Shown: one piece after another, positions 1-6,813 of the stretch
Layout: every line of letters begins with the position of its first letter
How positions within the stretch are numbered: position 1 is the stretch's first letter
Source of the DNA: Oscillospiraceae bacterium
Lineage (GTDB): Bacteria > Bacillota_A > Clostridia > Oscillospirales > WRJC01
Assembly (NCBI GenBank): GCA_009785015.1
Contig: WQXD01000068.1
Location: 1-14,134 of the forward strand
DNA: 14,134 nt
Direction of reading: 5' to 3'
Program-made: the position numbers and the translations under genes
Notes under the pieces: generated by a model
Database searches by the model: none
Seen by the model: only the letters and a program-made list of their open reading frames with translations
Told to the model about the DNA's origin: nothing

Positions 1-26
1 TAATTACGTTTTTATGCTATGCGAGA

Positions 27-40
27 CGCAAATGTTTATT
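27..40. repeat. Left copy of 14-base direct repeat flanking the MntA/HepT module
   Basis: The sequence CGCAAATGTTTATT lies just past the toxin stop codon. A copy with one mismatch (CGCAAATGTTTGTT) lies beyond the antitoxin start, at 731-744. Together they bracket the whole module. This could be a footprint of module insertion or chance similarity in AT-rich DNA. The rest of 1-51 holds nothing I recognise. Confidence 0.4.
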
Positions 41-51
41 AGGGGATATGA

Positions 52-387
52 TTAATTTCCGTGAATTTTTTGCAATTCTGTTAATAATAACGGAAGTGCT
101 TCCGTAATCATCTCTAAAACAATCGAAAAATCAATCGTGCCGTAATTATGAAAAATTCTGTTCCTGAATCCGCGCCAGTCAACCCATTCAATATCGGGAT
201 ATAATTCAGGAATATCGCTTCCCATATTTATGGCAATTTCGCCTATTTGTCCCAAAGGGTATAATAAACTGTATTGATATGATTTATCTGAAATCAGACG
301 TTCTAAACTTATTCCTTTTGCTATTGATGAAGCGTCTTTGGCAAACATATACATCTTCTTAAAGCGTTCTTCATCTTGAATTTTCAT
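52..387 (-). CDS. hepT: HepT-like ribonuclease toxin (HEPN, DUF86 family)
   Basis: A 111-residue protein of typical HepT size. HepT toxins are HEPN-domain RNases that act on RNA in the cytoplasm. The R-X4-H-X-Y motif that defines the HEPN active site is intact: R75, H80 and Y82 in RNRIFHNY. The rest looks like a small helical bundle. The gene overlaps the end of the MntA-like gene by 17 bases and follows it in transcription. That antitoxin-first order is standard for MntA/HepT pairs, in which MntA neutralises HepT by adding AMP to the tyrosine of this motif. Family assignment is firm; toxicity in this host is inferred from family knowledge. Confidence 0.88.
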   Translation of the reverse strand: MKIQDEERFKKMYMFAKDASSIAKGISLERLISDKSYQYSLLYPLGQIGEIAINMGSDIPELYPDIEWVDWRGFRNRIFHNYGTIDFSIVLEMITEALPLLLTELQKIHGN

Positions 388-673
388 AAATTATCACCCC
401 ATCTTTTTGAATATTGTCATACATAGCCGATGGATTTGTTATCTCAAGAATGTCGTACACATCAACCCTTACAGGCAATACATCAAGCAAATCCCCGCCT
501 AAAGCAAATATTTTTCTGTTCCGCATTTTGCCGCCGCTTTCGACGACCAAATCGACGTCGCTTTTATCAGAAGCATCCCCGCGGGCATATGATCCGTAAA
601 GTATGACTTTTTCTATCGGATACTTTTCGACAACAGGCGTAATATATGATTTAATTTCCTCTATTGATAACAT
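371..673 (-). CDS. mntA: MntA-like antitoxin nucleotidyltransferase
   Basis: A 100-residue minimal nucleotidyltransferase. The catalytic GS-X10-DXD motif is intact: G27, S28, then D39 and D41. D71 in RVDVYD is a good candidate for the third metal-binding acid. In characterised pairs this enzyme transfers AMP from ATP to the tyrosine in the HepT active site and so silences it. A longer reading from an ATG at 691 is possible. I chose the ATG at 673 because GGAGGGG lies 5 bases before it, and the extra upstream residues (MNGGDP) are simply that binding site read as codons. It overlaps hepT by 17 bases, suggesting coupled translation. The 82-base gap to merR shows no convincing promoter, so readthrough from merR is possible. 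Confidence 0.88.
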   Translation of the reverse strand: MLSIEEIKSYITPVVEKYPIEKVILYGSYARGDASDKSDVDLVVESGGKMRNRKIFALGGDLLDVLPVRVDVYDILEITNPSAMYDNIQKDGVIIYENSR

Positions 674-678
674 TGGAT

Positions 679-685
679 CCCCTCC
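679..685 (-). promoter_or_regulatory. Ribosome binding site that fixes the mntA start
   Basis: On the minus strand GGAGGGG sits 5 bases before the ATG at 673, an ideal distance. This favours that start over the in-frame ATG at 691. Confidence 0.8.
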
Positions 686-730
686 ATTCATCGCTACAAT
701 TTTTTTATGTGCATAAATTTTTTTGCCTTG

Positions 731-744
731 CGCAAATGTTTGTT
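731..744. repeat. Right copy of 14-base direct repeat flanking the MntA/HepT module
   Basis: CGCAAATGTTTGTT matches 13 of 14 bases of the copy at 27-40. It lies between the mntA start and the merR stop. It also overlaps a TTGCGCAA palindrome and a CCTTGCG word that resembles the repeats upstream of merR. Confidence 0.4.
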
Positions 745-755
745 TTCCATTTGTT

Positions 756-1484
756 CTATTTTGTCAATTTTTGATTCCGCATGATGCACCAATTTGTATG
801 CCTGCATTCGGGGCAGGTCATCCATCGCACTTTATTGTCGCCGGTTGTAAAGAAAACTCGCCGCAGCGAGGGTTTGAAAACCGCGTCGCAGTTAGAGCAG
901 ATAAACTCGAAGTCTTTAAGCACTAAAAGCGAAATAATAACTCCGAAGACGGCGAAAAGCGCATACACTCCAAGCGCCCACCAAATACGCGACGTTATCA
1001 GCCATGCTAAAAACAAAAACTGTATGGAAATTCCAATCCCTACTGCAAGATAAATCAAAGCCAGTTTTTTTGTGTTGCGGGTTTTATTTTTCTTTTCCAT
1101 AATGTGTTCTACGTCAATTATTGTATTTGCCGGGACAACGGCTTTGTCGCGGATGTTTTCTTTGATAATAATTATCATCTCTAACTGTTTCTGCCGCTCG
1201 TCAATCTCGCCGGAGAGCAATTTTACTTGTTCGTCAAGAAGTATCGTAAGTATTTTTTTCGATAATTCGCTCTCCATGACGCTTTTGATTGAATCCAGCG
1301 AAAGTCCGATTGCTTTCAACGCGCAGATAAGCCGCAGTTTGGTTAAGTCATCGCCGTTGTATATCCGCCTTCCGCCTTCGGTTAAGTCGGAAGGGTGCAA
1401 TACTCCTTTCGCGTCGTAAAATTGAACCGTCCGTACAGACACATTACACAGCTTCGCCATTTCCCCGGTAGTGTATTTTGACAT
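756..1484 (-). CDS. Membrane-anchored MerR-family regulator with C-terminal zinc ribbon
   Basis: A 242-residue protein. Residues 4-70 form a MerR winged-helix DNA-binding domain (YTTGEMAKLCNVSVRTVQFYD, then GGRRIYNGDDL). A coiled-coil-like dimerisation segment spans roughly 78-112. Two hydrophobic segments follow (about 141-164 and 168-189), then a ribbon with C196-x2-C199 and C224-x2-C227, plus C233. MerR proteins are normally soluble, with the effector site after the coiled coil. Here a membrane hairpin and a possible metal site take that place, so it may sense a membrane or metal signal; that is inference. The ATG at 1484 is chosen over an upstream one at 1520 because AAGGAGGTG precedes it by 6 bases. 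It lies upstream of mntA on the same strand. Confidence 0.82.
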   Translation of the reverse strand: MSKYTTGEMAKLCNVSVRTVQFYDAKGVLHPSDLTEGGRRIYNGDDLTKLRLICALKAIGLSLDSIKSVMESELSKKILTILLDEQVKLLSGEIDERQKQLEMIIIIKENIRDKAVVPANTIIDVEHIMEKKNKTRNTKKLALIYLAVGIGISIQFLFLAWLITSRIWWALGVYALFAVFGVIISLLVLKDFEFICSNCDAVFKPSLRRVFFTTGDNKVRWMTCPECRHTNWCIMRNQKLTK

Positions 1485-1490
1485 AGATTT

Positions 1491-1499
1491 CACCTCCTT
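1491..1499 (-). promoter_or_regulatory. Strong ribosome binding site fixing the merR start
   Basis: AAGGAGGTG on the minus strand is close to the full anti-16S complement. It lies 6 bases before the ATG at 1484, which decides against the ATG at 1520. Confidence 0.85.
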
Positions 1500-1505
1500 G
1501 CTTCT

Positions 1506-1536
1506 ATTATATATTATCACGTAACGTCATGAGCAA
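1506..1536 (-). promoter_or_regulatory. Predicted merR promoter with a 19-base spacer
   Basis: On the minus strand TTGCTC (1531-1536) and TATAAT (1506-1511) are separated by 19 bases instead of the usual 17. Overlong spacers are the hallmark of promoters that MerR proteins activate by twisting DNA. The expected transcription start leaves a leader of about 15 bases containing the ribosome binding site. An overlapping dyad supports autoregulation, which is inferred. Confidence 0.6.
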
Positions 1537-1545
1537 TAGGTTACG
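1520..1545. promoter_or_regulatory. Candidate MerR operator dyad
   Basis: CGTAAC (1520-1525) and GTTACG (1540-1545) are perfect inverted copies separated by 14 bases. The dyad covers the -35 hexamer and half of the spacer. MerR-family dimers bind such dyads, usually within the spacer, so this is a reasonable but unproven site. Confidence 0.5.
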
Positions 1546-1580
1546 CAAGGGGATTTTTCGCATAACGCAAGGGGATTTTT
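1543..1580. repeat. Two direct repeats upstream of the merR promoter
   Basis: ACGCAAGGGGATTTTT occurs at 1543-1558 and again at 1565-1580, a 22-base period or about two helical turns. The first copy overlaps the right arm of the candidate operator dyad. The pair may be a second regulator site. It lies between the solute-binding-protein stop and the merR promoter. Confidence 0.7.
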
Positions 1581-1613
1581 TACAAAAATTTACTTTTTGC
1601 CCTCGAACTCGCG

Positions 1614-3122
1614 TTAATTATTATTTTCTTCAATAGCCTCTATTGTCTTTTCGATTGCCTTTATCCATTTCGGCTCTGATTTTTCATACTGTGAACCGAA
1701 TTCGACTCTTTTTGCTCTGACAAAGCTATTGAAAAAGTCATATAACCCGGCCCAGTTGAAAAACATGCCCTGATCTATGACCCTCGTCGAAAATATCAGG
1801 TCAAGCATTTCCTCGGATTCATTGTCGCGTGCATTTTTGCTTTTCAAGTTTATGTCATAATACGCCCTTGTCAGCGTATCGACAGATTCAGCCGCCCAAG
1901 CCTCGACTATCGCCCCCGTGCGTTCCAGATTCGAAGCAGTGACCGGAAGAGCCATACATGAAGCGTTTCCATACTGCATCGTATTGTAATATTTTTCTTG
2001 CGTTTCGTCCGATTTCGGAAGCGGCAATATGCCGAAATTGGCTTCCATGCTGCGCAGGTTTTTAACTATCTCTATATTGGTGATTAAATATAAACACCTG
2101 CTCTCAGCGAATGCGTTCGTCGTTATGTCAATCCAAACGTTCTCATATTTGCTTGTATAATCGTCTGCGTTGATATAACAGGTTTTATCTGTCATAAGAT
2201 CGATTACTTTATCCAACGCGTATATCGTGCGGTCATTGTTCAATACAAGCGAGGGATAATCGTTTTCATCTTTTTCGACTATAAACTGCCCCGAAGCGGC
2301 AAATAAACAATAAGAACTTTCATACTGGCCTATCGCTCCCCATTGGTCTTCCGGGGTCAGCTCCCCGTCGCCGTTAAGATCTTTCGTCGCTTTTATGGCG
2401 TTTTCATGCAAAATATCTATCGTCCACTTGCCGTCTTTCACCATTTGGTAATGATCGGGCAAACCCATATCCCTGACTATCTCTTTGTTGAACAGGCAGA
2501 CCCATGTCGCGTCGTTGGTCATTGTTGTAATATTGCCTACCCCGGCGTATAATTTATGACCGCTGGTCAAAGAATCGTTGGCAGTCTTGTTCCACCACGG
2601 TTTGTCAAAGTCCAGATACGGAACATTATATAAATTCAAAAGATAACCCTGCTGGATCATAGCCCCCGCACCGGTCAGGGTCGGAAACATAACGTCGAAG
2701 TCGTCGCTCCCGGACTTGATAAGTTTTTCCGAGAACCCCGAAACATCGCTTTGGCGTATTTCCGATATGTTTATATTAAATTTGTCTTCCAGCATCCTGT
2801 TCCTTCTGTACACCGCGTCGTTGACGGGTTCCCCGTTTTCGGCTTCCGCAAATACATCTACGCAATACCAGTATATCGTCCAGCCCTCCCTGACTATCGC
2901 TTTGAACTCATAGCCCCCGCAATCCATTTCGGGTACATCATATGTAATTTTTTCCGTCGCAGTATTTTCGGGGTCGCCCTGTGCGTCTTGATTCCCGCCC
3001 GCCCCGTCGTTTTTTGATTTGTCCGAACTGCCCGGATCATTTCCGCCGCATGAAATCAATATGCCCGGCAGAATCATGAGCATGATCAAAAAAAATGATA
3101 TTAACTTTAAACTTTTTTTCAT
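1614..3122 (-). CDS. Extracellular solute-binding lipoprotein (sugar-type ABC binding protein)
   Basis: A 502-residue protein of normal length for family 1 solute-binding proteins. A lipoprotein signal peptide with a hydrophobic core at about 7-24 ends in LISC (C25, predicted lipidated). A Gly/Asp/Asn-rich linker follows (about 26-55), then the binding domain. PVNDAVYRRNRMLEDKFNI near residue 100 is typical of oligosaccharide-binding proteins of gut Clostridia. Residues 248-259 (DLNGDGELTPED) match an EF-hand-like calcium loop followed by QWG. It would sit on the outer face of the membrane and bind a carbohydrate. It is last in an operon with the MBOAT and SGNH genes, 31 bases after the latter, with AAGGAG before its ATG. 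No permease or ATPase gene is nearby, so its import partner is elsewhere or its role differs. Confidence 0.87.
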   Translation of the reverse strand: MKKSLKLISFFLIMLMILPGILISCGGNDPGSSDKSKNDGAGGNQDAQGDPENTATEKITYDVPEMDCGGYEFKAIVREGWTIYWYCVDVFAEAENGEPVNDAVYRRNRMLEDKFNINISEIRQSDVSGFSEKLIKSGSDDFDVMFPTLTGAGAMIQQGYLLNLYNVPYLDFDKPWWNKTANDSLTSGHKLYAGVGNITTMTNDATWVCLFNKEIVRDMGLPDHYQMVKDGKWTIDILHENAIKATKDLNGDGELTPEDQWGAIGQYESSYCLFAASGQFIVEKDENDYPSLVLNNDRTIYALDKVIDLMTDKTCYINADDYTSKYENVWIDITTNAFAESRCLYLITNIEIVKNLRSMEANFGILPLPKSDETQEKYYNTMQYGNASCMALPVTASNLERTGAIVEAWAAESVDTLTRAYYDINLKSKNARDNESEEMLDLIFSTRVIDQGMFFNWAGLYDFFNSFVRAKRVEFGSQYEKSEPKWIKAIEKTIEAIEENNN

Positions 3123-3153
3123 GATTAAATCTCCTTGTTTTTAAATTAATATT

Positions 3154-4413
3154 TTATTTATCAAATTCAAGAATTTTATTTAAATCTTCATAAAGTTTTT
3201 TGGAAAACGCCTGCGCCCCTTTGTCGTTTAGATGTCCCCAATCGGAATAACACGTGGCGTCATTATTTATTGAGGATTCTAAATCCGTATTATAATTCAA
3301 AAACGGTATGTTATAATCCTTGGCAATCCCGTTGATCATATCTGTCATCTCGTCAAATTGCGGGGCGTCCCTCCCCGGAAGATATTCGGGAGTCATGAAG
3401 AATACTACCGGTATACCCTCGTTTTTAAATTGTTCCAGCAGGGATATAAAAGAATTTCTTTCCGTATCCAGCGATCTTTTGCCGCACCTCGCCTCTCCGG
3501 CAGACCAACCGCCAAACTCTTGTTCCCACGGGACATAACCTTTATAAAACGCGCTCAATACAAAACCGTCCGGAGTACGGTAATATTCTCTCTTTTCTTT
3601 TTCTTTCTTTTCGGGAATGCCGGATTCGGATTCAGATTCAGGGTCACTCTCTTCTTTCTTTTCGGGGAAAATCAATTCAATAAATCTTGTCCTCGACGAA
3701 AAAACAGAAAACCTGTTTGTCACATACGTTATGATTGCGTCTACGTCATACCACTTGCCCTGATATTTATATACCGATGAAGTTGAAGAAGATTCGTCGT
3801 AATATCCGTAGTATTCGTCGTCTTCGCCGCCGGAGTCGGAATTTGACGCCGGATCGCGAGAGACCGCCCGCAGGTACGGGAAGTCAAACTCAGGCCTGCG
3901 CCACAGCCAGTTTGTGTCGAACATAAACCAATCTACGCCGAATAAAACCGCTTTGGGTTTCACATAACGGTTCGCTTTGAAAACATCGTTATACCACCAT
4001 ACATAATATGACGGATTGGAGCCATTCAACGCGAAATTAAAAAACTTTTTACCGGATTTTTCAAACGCCTCGGGCGTTACGCCGTGCGTAGTGTGTGAAG
4101 TTCCGATAAAAATATAGTCGGCGTTTACTCTCTTTTCGTATATTTCCTGAAACTGGCCGTCATAATGGTTTTCCATCGGATAATACGCATTTGCGCGTTC
4201 ATAATCTTCCCTGTCGCGCTGCGCTTCTTCTTTCGCGCGCTGTTCGGCGTGTTCAGCTTCGATAAAATCCGTCATTTTTGCATTCAGCCAATAAAACGCC
4301 AGAAACACAAGCGCGATTACCGTCATCAATTTTGCGGCAAATAAAACAACTTGCATTATATTTATTCTGTCTTCTTTTAAATTGCTTAATTTATCAGGAT
4401 CAACCGCGTTCAT
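3154..4413 (-). CDS. Membrane-anchored SGNH-type acyltransferase/esterase (AlgJ/AlgX/DltD-like partner of MBOAT)
   Basis: A 419-residue protein. One transmembrane segment (about 20-43) is followed by a charged, probably coiled-coil stretch (about 46-75) and an extracytoplasmic SGNH hydrolase-like domain. Visible catalytic elements are the nucleophile serine in IFIGTSH (S106, H107) and the D-x-x-H pair in SDWGHLNDKGA (D391, H394). Such proteins take acyl groups exported by an MBOAT partner and place them on surface polysaccharide or similar acceptors. Two low-complexity acidic insertions (about 187-216 and 251-275) interrupt the domain and look like flexible loops. It begins 34 bases after the MBOAT stop, with AAAGGA about 11 bases before the ATG. 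The acceptor polymer cannot be told from sequence. Confidence 0.82.
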   Translation of the reverse strand: MNAVDPDKLSNLKEDRINIMQVVLFAAKLMTVIALVFLAFYWLNAKMTDFIEAEHAEQRAKEEAQRDREDYERANAYYPMENHYDGQFQEIYEKRVNADYIFIGTSHTTHGVTPEAFEKSGKKFFNFALNGSNPSYYVWWYNDVFKANRYVKPKAVLFGVDWFMFDTNWLWRRPEFDFPYLRAVSRDPASNSDSGGEDDEYYGYYDESSSTSSVYKYQGKWYDVDAIITYVTNRFSVFSSRTRFIELIFPEKKEESDPESESESGIPEKKEKEKREYYRTPDGFVLSAFYKGYVPWEQEFGGWSAGEARCGKRSLDTERNSFISLLEQFKNEGIPVVFFMTPEYLPGRDAPQFDEMTDMINGIAKDYNIPFLNYNTDLESSINNDATCYSDWGHLNDKGAQAFSKKLYEDLNKILEFDK

Positions 4414-4447
4414 TTTATTTTATTCCTTTCAAAATAATATTTTTTCA

Positions 4448-5935
4448 TTAAAACTGGAAGTAAATAAACGATTTATTTTCATACGCCCCGAAAACCAAAA
4501 TCAGGCATACAAGCAAAGCGTATACCGGCAGTCTCACAAAAACGGGGACTTTTCCGATCACTGTTCTGAAATCTGATTTCCTGCATATAAAATCCATTGC
4601 CAAAAGCAATATTATGCAAAAAATCGAAACATATAAATTCTGGCGCGGTATCCCCGAAAATAACTCCGCGGTTTTATTTATCGACTCAAATTTCGGCAAC
4701 CCCGAAAATACATTTTTCAGAATATAAAGCGCGTCTCCGAACGAGTCGGCGCGGAATAATATCCAGGTTATACAAGTTATACAGAAAGTCAAACAAACAG
4801 ATAAAAATGTTTTTATAAAATTCAGCTTGCCTAAATTTATAAAATCCGATATTTTCTTTTTGATATTTTCCATGAGTTTATCTATTATTATCAATATCCC
4901 GTGCAAAAATCCCCAGATTATAAAAGTAAAACTTGCCCCGTGCCACAATCCGCTTATCGAAAACGTTATAATCTGATTCAGGCACCATCTCGGGCGGCTC
5001 ACCCTGTTCCCCCCGAGCGGTATATATATATAATCCCTGAACCATGTCGAGAGTGAGATGTGCCATTTTCGCCAGAAATTTGTTATAGAATCCGCAAAAT
5101 ACGGCATGTCGAAATTTTTCATCAGCTTAAATCCCATAATCTGCGCCGCCCCTATCGCTATATCAGAATATCCGGAGAAGTCGCAGTATATCTGGAAAGC
5201 AAAGAATATCAAGGCTATGTAAATCGCCGCGCCGCCGAAATCCTGCGGGGATTTATATACGGCGTCCACAAAAATCGCGAGATTGTCCGCGATGAGGATT
5301 TTTTTAACCATCCCCCACAACATCATGCGTCCGCCCTGTGAAATATTCAGATAAGTGAGATAATGCTTTTCTTTGAACTGATTCATCAGATTCGCCGTTC
5401 TTTCGATAGGACCCGCGACAAGCTGCGGGAAAAACATCAAAAACAATGTATATGTTACGGGATTTCTTTCGACCTTTACTTTGCCTTTATATACGTCTAT
5501 CAAATATCCTATGCCCTGGAAAGTGTGGAACGATATGCCTATCGGCAGGATTATATCCGGAAGGACGATTGCGTTCATACCCATTTTTAATCCGAAAAAG
5601 TTTATTATCCCTGTCGTAAAATAAGCGTATTTGAAATATACCAGCACCGACAGGTCTATAACAAGAGGCAGGATAAAAAATAATTTTTTCAGCTTTGGGT
5701 TATCCCTGTACTTTTCGATAAAAAACGTCCCCGTATAATCGACAAACCCGTCGATTATAAGTATAAAAATATACACCGGGATAAACGACATGTAAAAATA
5801 ACAGCTTGCGAGCAAAAGAAACCAGTTGCGCACTTCAAGTTCTTTCGTCCGTATTTTTAATTTAAACGGCAGAAGAAAATATATAATTACGACCGTCGGA
5901 AAAAATAATATGAATTCTATTGAGTTAAATAACAT
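4448..5935 (-). CDS. MBOAT-family membrane O-acyltransferase (AlgI/DltB-like)
   Basis: A 495-residue, very hydrophobic protein with about ten or more membrane segments, the usual size for AlgI-like MBOATs. Family landmarks appear in order: PIGISFHTFQGIGYL (131-145), FFPQLVAGPIER (168-179), YCDFSGYSDIAIG (250-262), FWRKWHISLSTWFRDYIYIP (287-306) and SGLWHG (328-333). H292 and H332 correspond to the two histidines usually seen; H332 is the likely catalytic one. MBOATs of this type move acyl groups, commonly acetyl, across the membrane for O-acylation of extracellular polymers. It is the first gene of the operon and is followed by its expected SGNH partner. GGAAGG lies 7 bases before the ATG. 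Donor and acceptor are not determinable here. Confidence 0.92.
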   Translation of the reverse strand: MLFNSIEFILFFPTVVIIYFLLPFKLKIRTKELEVRNWFLLLASCYFYMSFIPVYIFILIIDGFVDYTGTFFIEKYRDNPKLKKLFFILPLVIDLSVLVYFKYAYFTTGIINFFGLKMGMNAIVLPDIILPIGISFHTFQGIGYLIDVYKGKVKVERNPVTYTLFLMFFPQLVAGPIERTANLMNQFKEKHYLTYLNISQGGRMMLWGMVKKILIADNLAIFVDAVYKSPQDFGGAAIYIALIFFAFQIYCDFSGYSDIAIGAAQIMGFKLMKNFDMPYFADSITNFWRKWHISLSTWFRDYIYIPLGGNRVSRPRWCLNQIITFSISGLWHGASFTFIIWGFLHGILIIIDKLMENIKKKISDFINLGKLNFIKTFLSVCLTFCITCITWILFRADSFGDALYILKNVFSGLPKFESINKTAELFSGIPRQNLYVSIFCIILLLAMDFICRKSDFRTVIGKVPVFVRLPVYALLVCLILVFGAYENKSFIYFQF

Positions 5936-5976
5936 AACGCGCCTTCCGTACTTTTATTATTTTTATTTTATTATAT

Positions 5977-6005
5977 ATTATACATAAAAAAACTCAAAAA
6001 ATCAA
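5977..6005 (-). promoter_or_regulatory. Predicted SigA-type promoter of the MBOAT-SGNH-SBP operon
   Basis: On the minus strand TTGATT (6000-6005) and TATAAT (5977-5982) are separated by 17 bases, giving a leader of about 35 bases to the ATG at 5935. The spacer is T-rich (runs of four and seven T). It lies back to back with the deoC-side promoter, with 22 bases between the two -35 hexamers. Confidence 0.72.
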
Positions 6006-6027
6006 GTGATTTCTTTATATAATATTC

Positions 6028-6056
6028 TTGACAAAATAAACCGTTTGTGCTATATA
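6028..6056 (+). promoter_or_regulatory. Predicted SigA-type promoter of the deoC-like operon
   Basis: TTGACA (6028-6033, perfect consensus) and TATATA (6051-6056) are separated by 17 bases, giving a leader of about 43 bases. The spacer contains the short dyad AAAC-C-GTTT (6038-6046) and a looser ACAAA/TTTGT pair (6031-6048), which could be a repressor site. These arms are too short to call with confidence. A clear ribosome binding site, AAGGGG, lies at 6091-6096. Confidence 0.78.
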
Positions 6057-6105
6057 TATTATAACAAATCAAAATTCACAATAAATAATAAAGGGGATTT
6101 TTATC

Positions 6106-6804
6106 ATGTATGACGCGAGTTTGGGAAAATATTGCGACCACACCGTTTTGCGGGCTTATACGAAACAAGACGTCGTAAAACTTTTTTGCGGCGAGGCGAA
6201 AAAATACGGAGCGGCAAGCGTGTGCGTCAATCCGATTCATGTCGCGCTTGTCAAGGGGGAGCTTTCCGGCACGGAAATAAAAGTATGCACAGTCATAGGA
6301 TTTCCGCTGGGGGCCTCTACTCCGGCGGTAAAAGCCTATGAGGCGGCGGACGCGGTGCAAAACGGGGCGGACGAACTTGACATGGTCATAAATGTCGGCG
6401 CGCTGCGCGACGGAAACGACGCGCTTGTGTCGGAGGATATAAGCGGGGTAGTCGAAGCGGCAAAGGGACGGCCTGTCAAAGTCATCATTGAGACGTGTTA
6501 TCTCAGCGACGATGAAAAGCGCCGCGCCGCAGCTCTCTGCCAAAAAGCAGGCGCGGCATATGTAAAAACGTCGTCGGGATTCGGCACCCGCGGGGCCACG
6601 GTCGAAGATATCAGGCTCATTCGCGAGGTCGTGGGAGACACCATGAAAATCAAAGCGTCTACGGACATCAACACGCAGGAGGACGCCAAACGCATGATAG
6701 AAGCAGGAGCGGACAGGCTCGGCTTGTCAAGGGTTGTGCAGGTTGTCGAAGGGGATGCAAATATGCCGAGCGCTTCGGCGTATAACAAGCCTCCTAATTA
6801 TTAG
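6106..6804 (+). CDS. deoC: DeoC-family aldolase with altered phosphate-binding loop
   Basis: A 232-residue TIM-barrel protein of normal DeoC length. DeoC is a class I aldolase that splits 2-deoxyribose 5-phosphate into glyceraldehyde 3-phosphate and acetaldehyde. The catalytic set is present: D92 in ELDMVINVG, Schiff-base lysine K154 in YVKTSSGFG, and K183 in KIKAS. However, the usual KASGG(I/V)R loop reads KASTDIN (186-189), and the later GxSxG segment reads GLSRVV (206-211). Both regions normally hold the substrate phosphate. The reaction type is therefore secure but the exact substrate is not. No other nucleoside-salvage genes are nearby; the next gene is a sugar kinase 9 bases downstream. 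AAGGGG precedes the ATG by 9 bases. Confidence 0.85.
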   Translation: MYDASLGKYCDHTVLRAYTKQDVVKLFCGEAKKYGAASVCVNPIHVALVKGELSGTEIKVCTVIGFPLGASTPAVKAYEAADAVQNGADELDMVINVGALRDGNDALVSEDISGVVEAAKGRPVKVIIETCYLSDDEKRRAAALCQKAGAAYVKTSSGFGTRGATVEDIRLIREVVGDTMKIKASTDINTQEDAKRMIEAGADRLGLSRVVQVVEGDANMPSASAYNKPPNY

Positions 6805-6813
6805 GGTAAAAAT

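Noticed and set aside
674..755. Dedicated promoter for the mntA-hepT pair
   Set aside because: TTGCGC and AT-rich words occur on the minus strand but no -35/-10 pair has acceptable match and spacing; readthrough from merR is equally likely.
1590..1610. Terminator after the solute-binding-protein gene (CAAAAA...TTTTTG pair)
   Set aside because: The stem is six almost purely A-T pairs with no GC-rich core or proper T-tract, too weak to call an intrinsic terminator.
6031..6048. Catabolite-repression (cre) site in the deoC-side promoter
   Set aside because: Aligning the central CG to the cre consensus leaves several mismatches at conserved positions; only a short AAAC-C-GTTT dyad remains.
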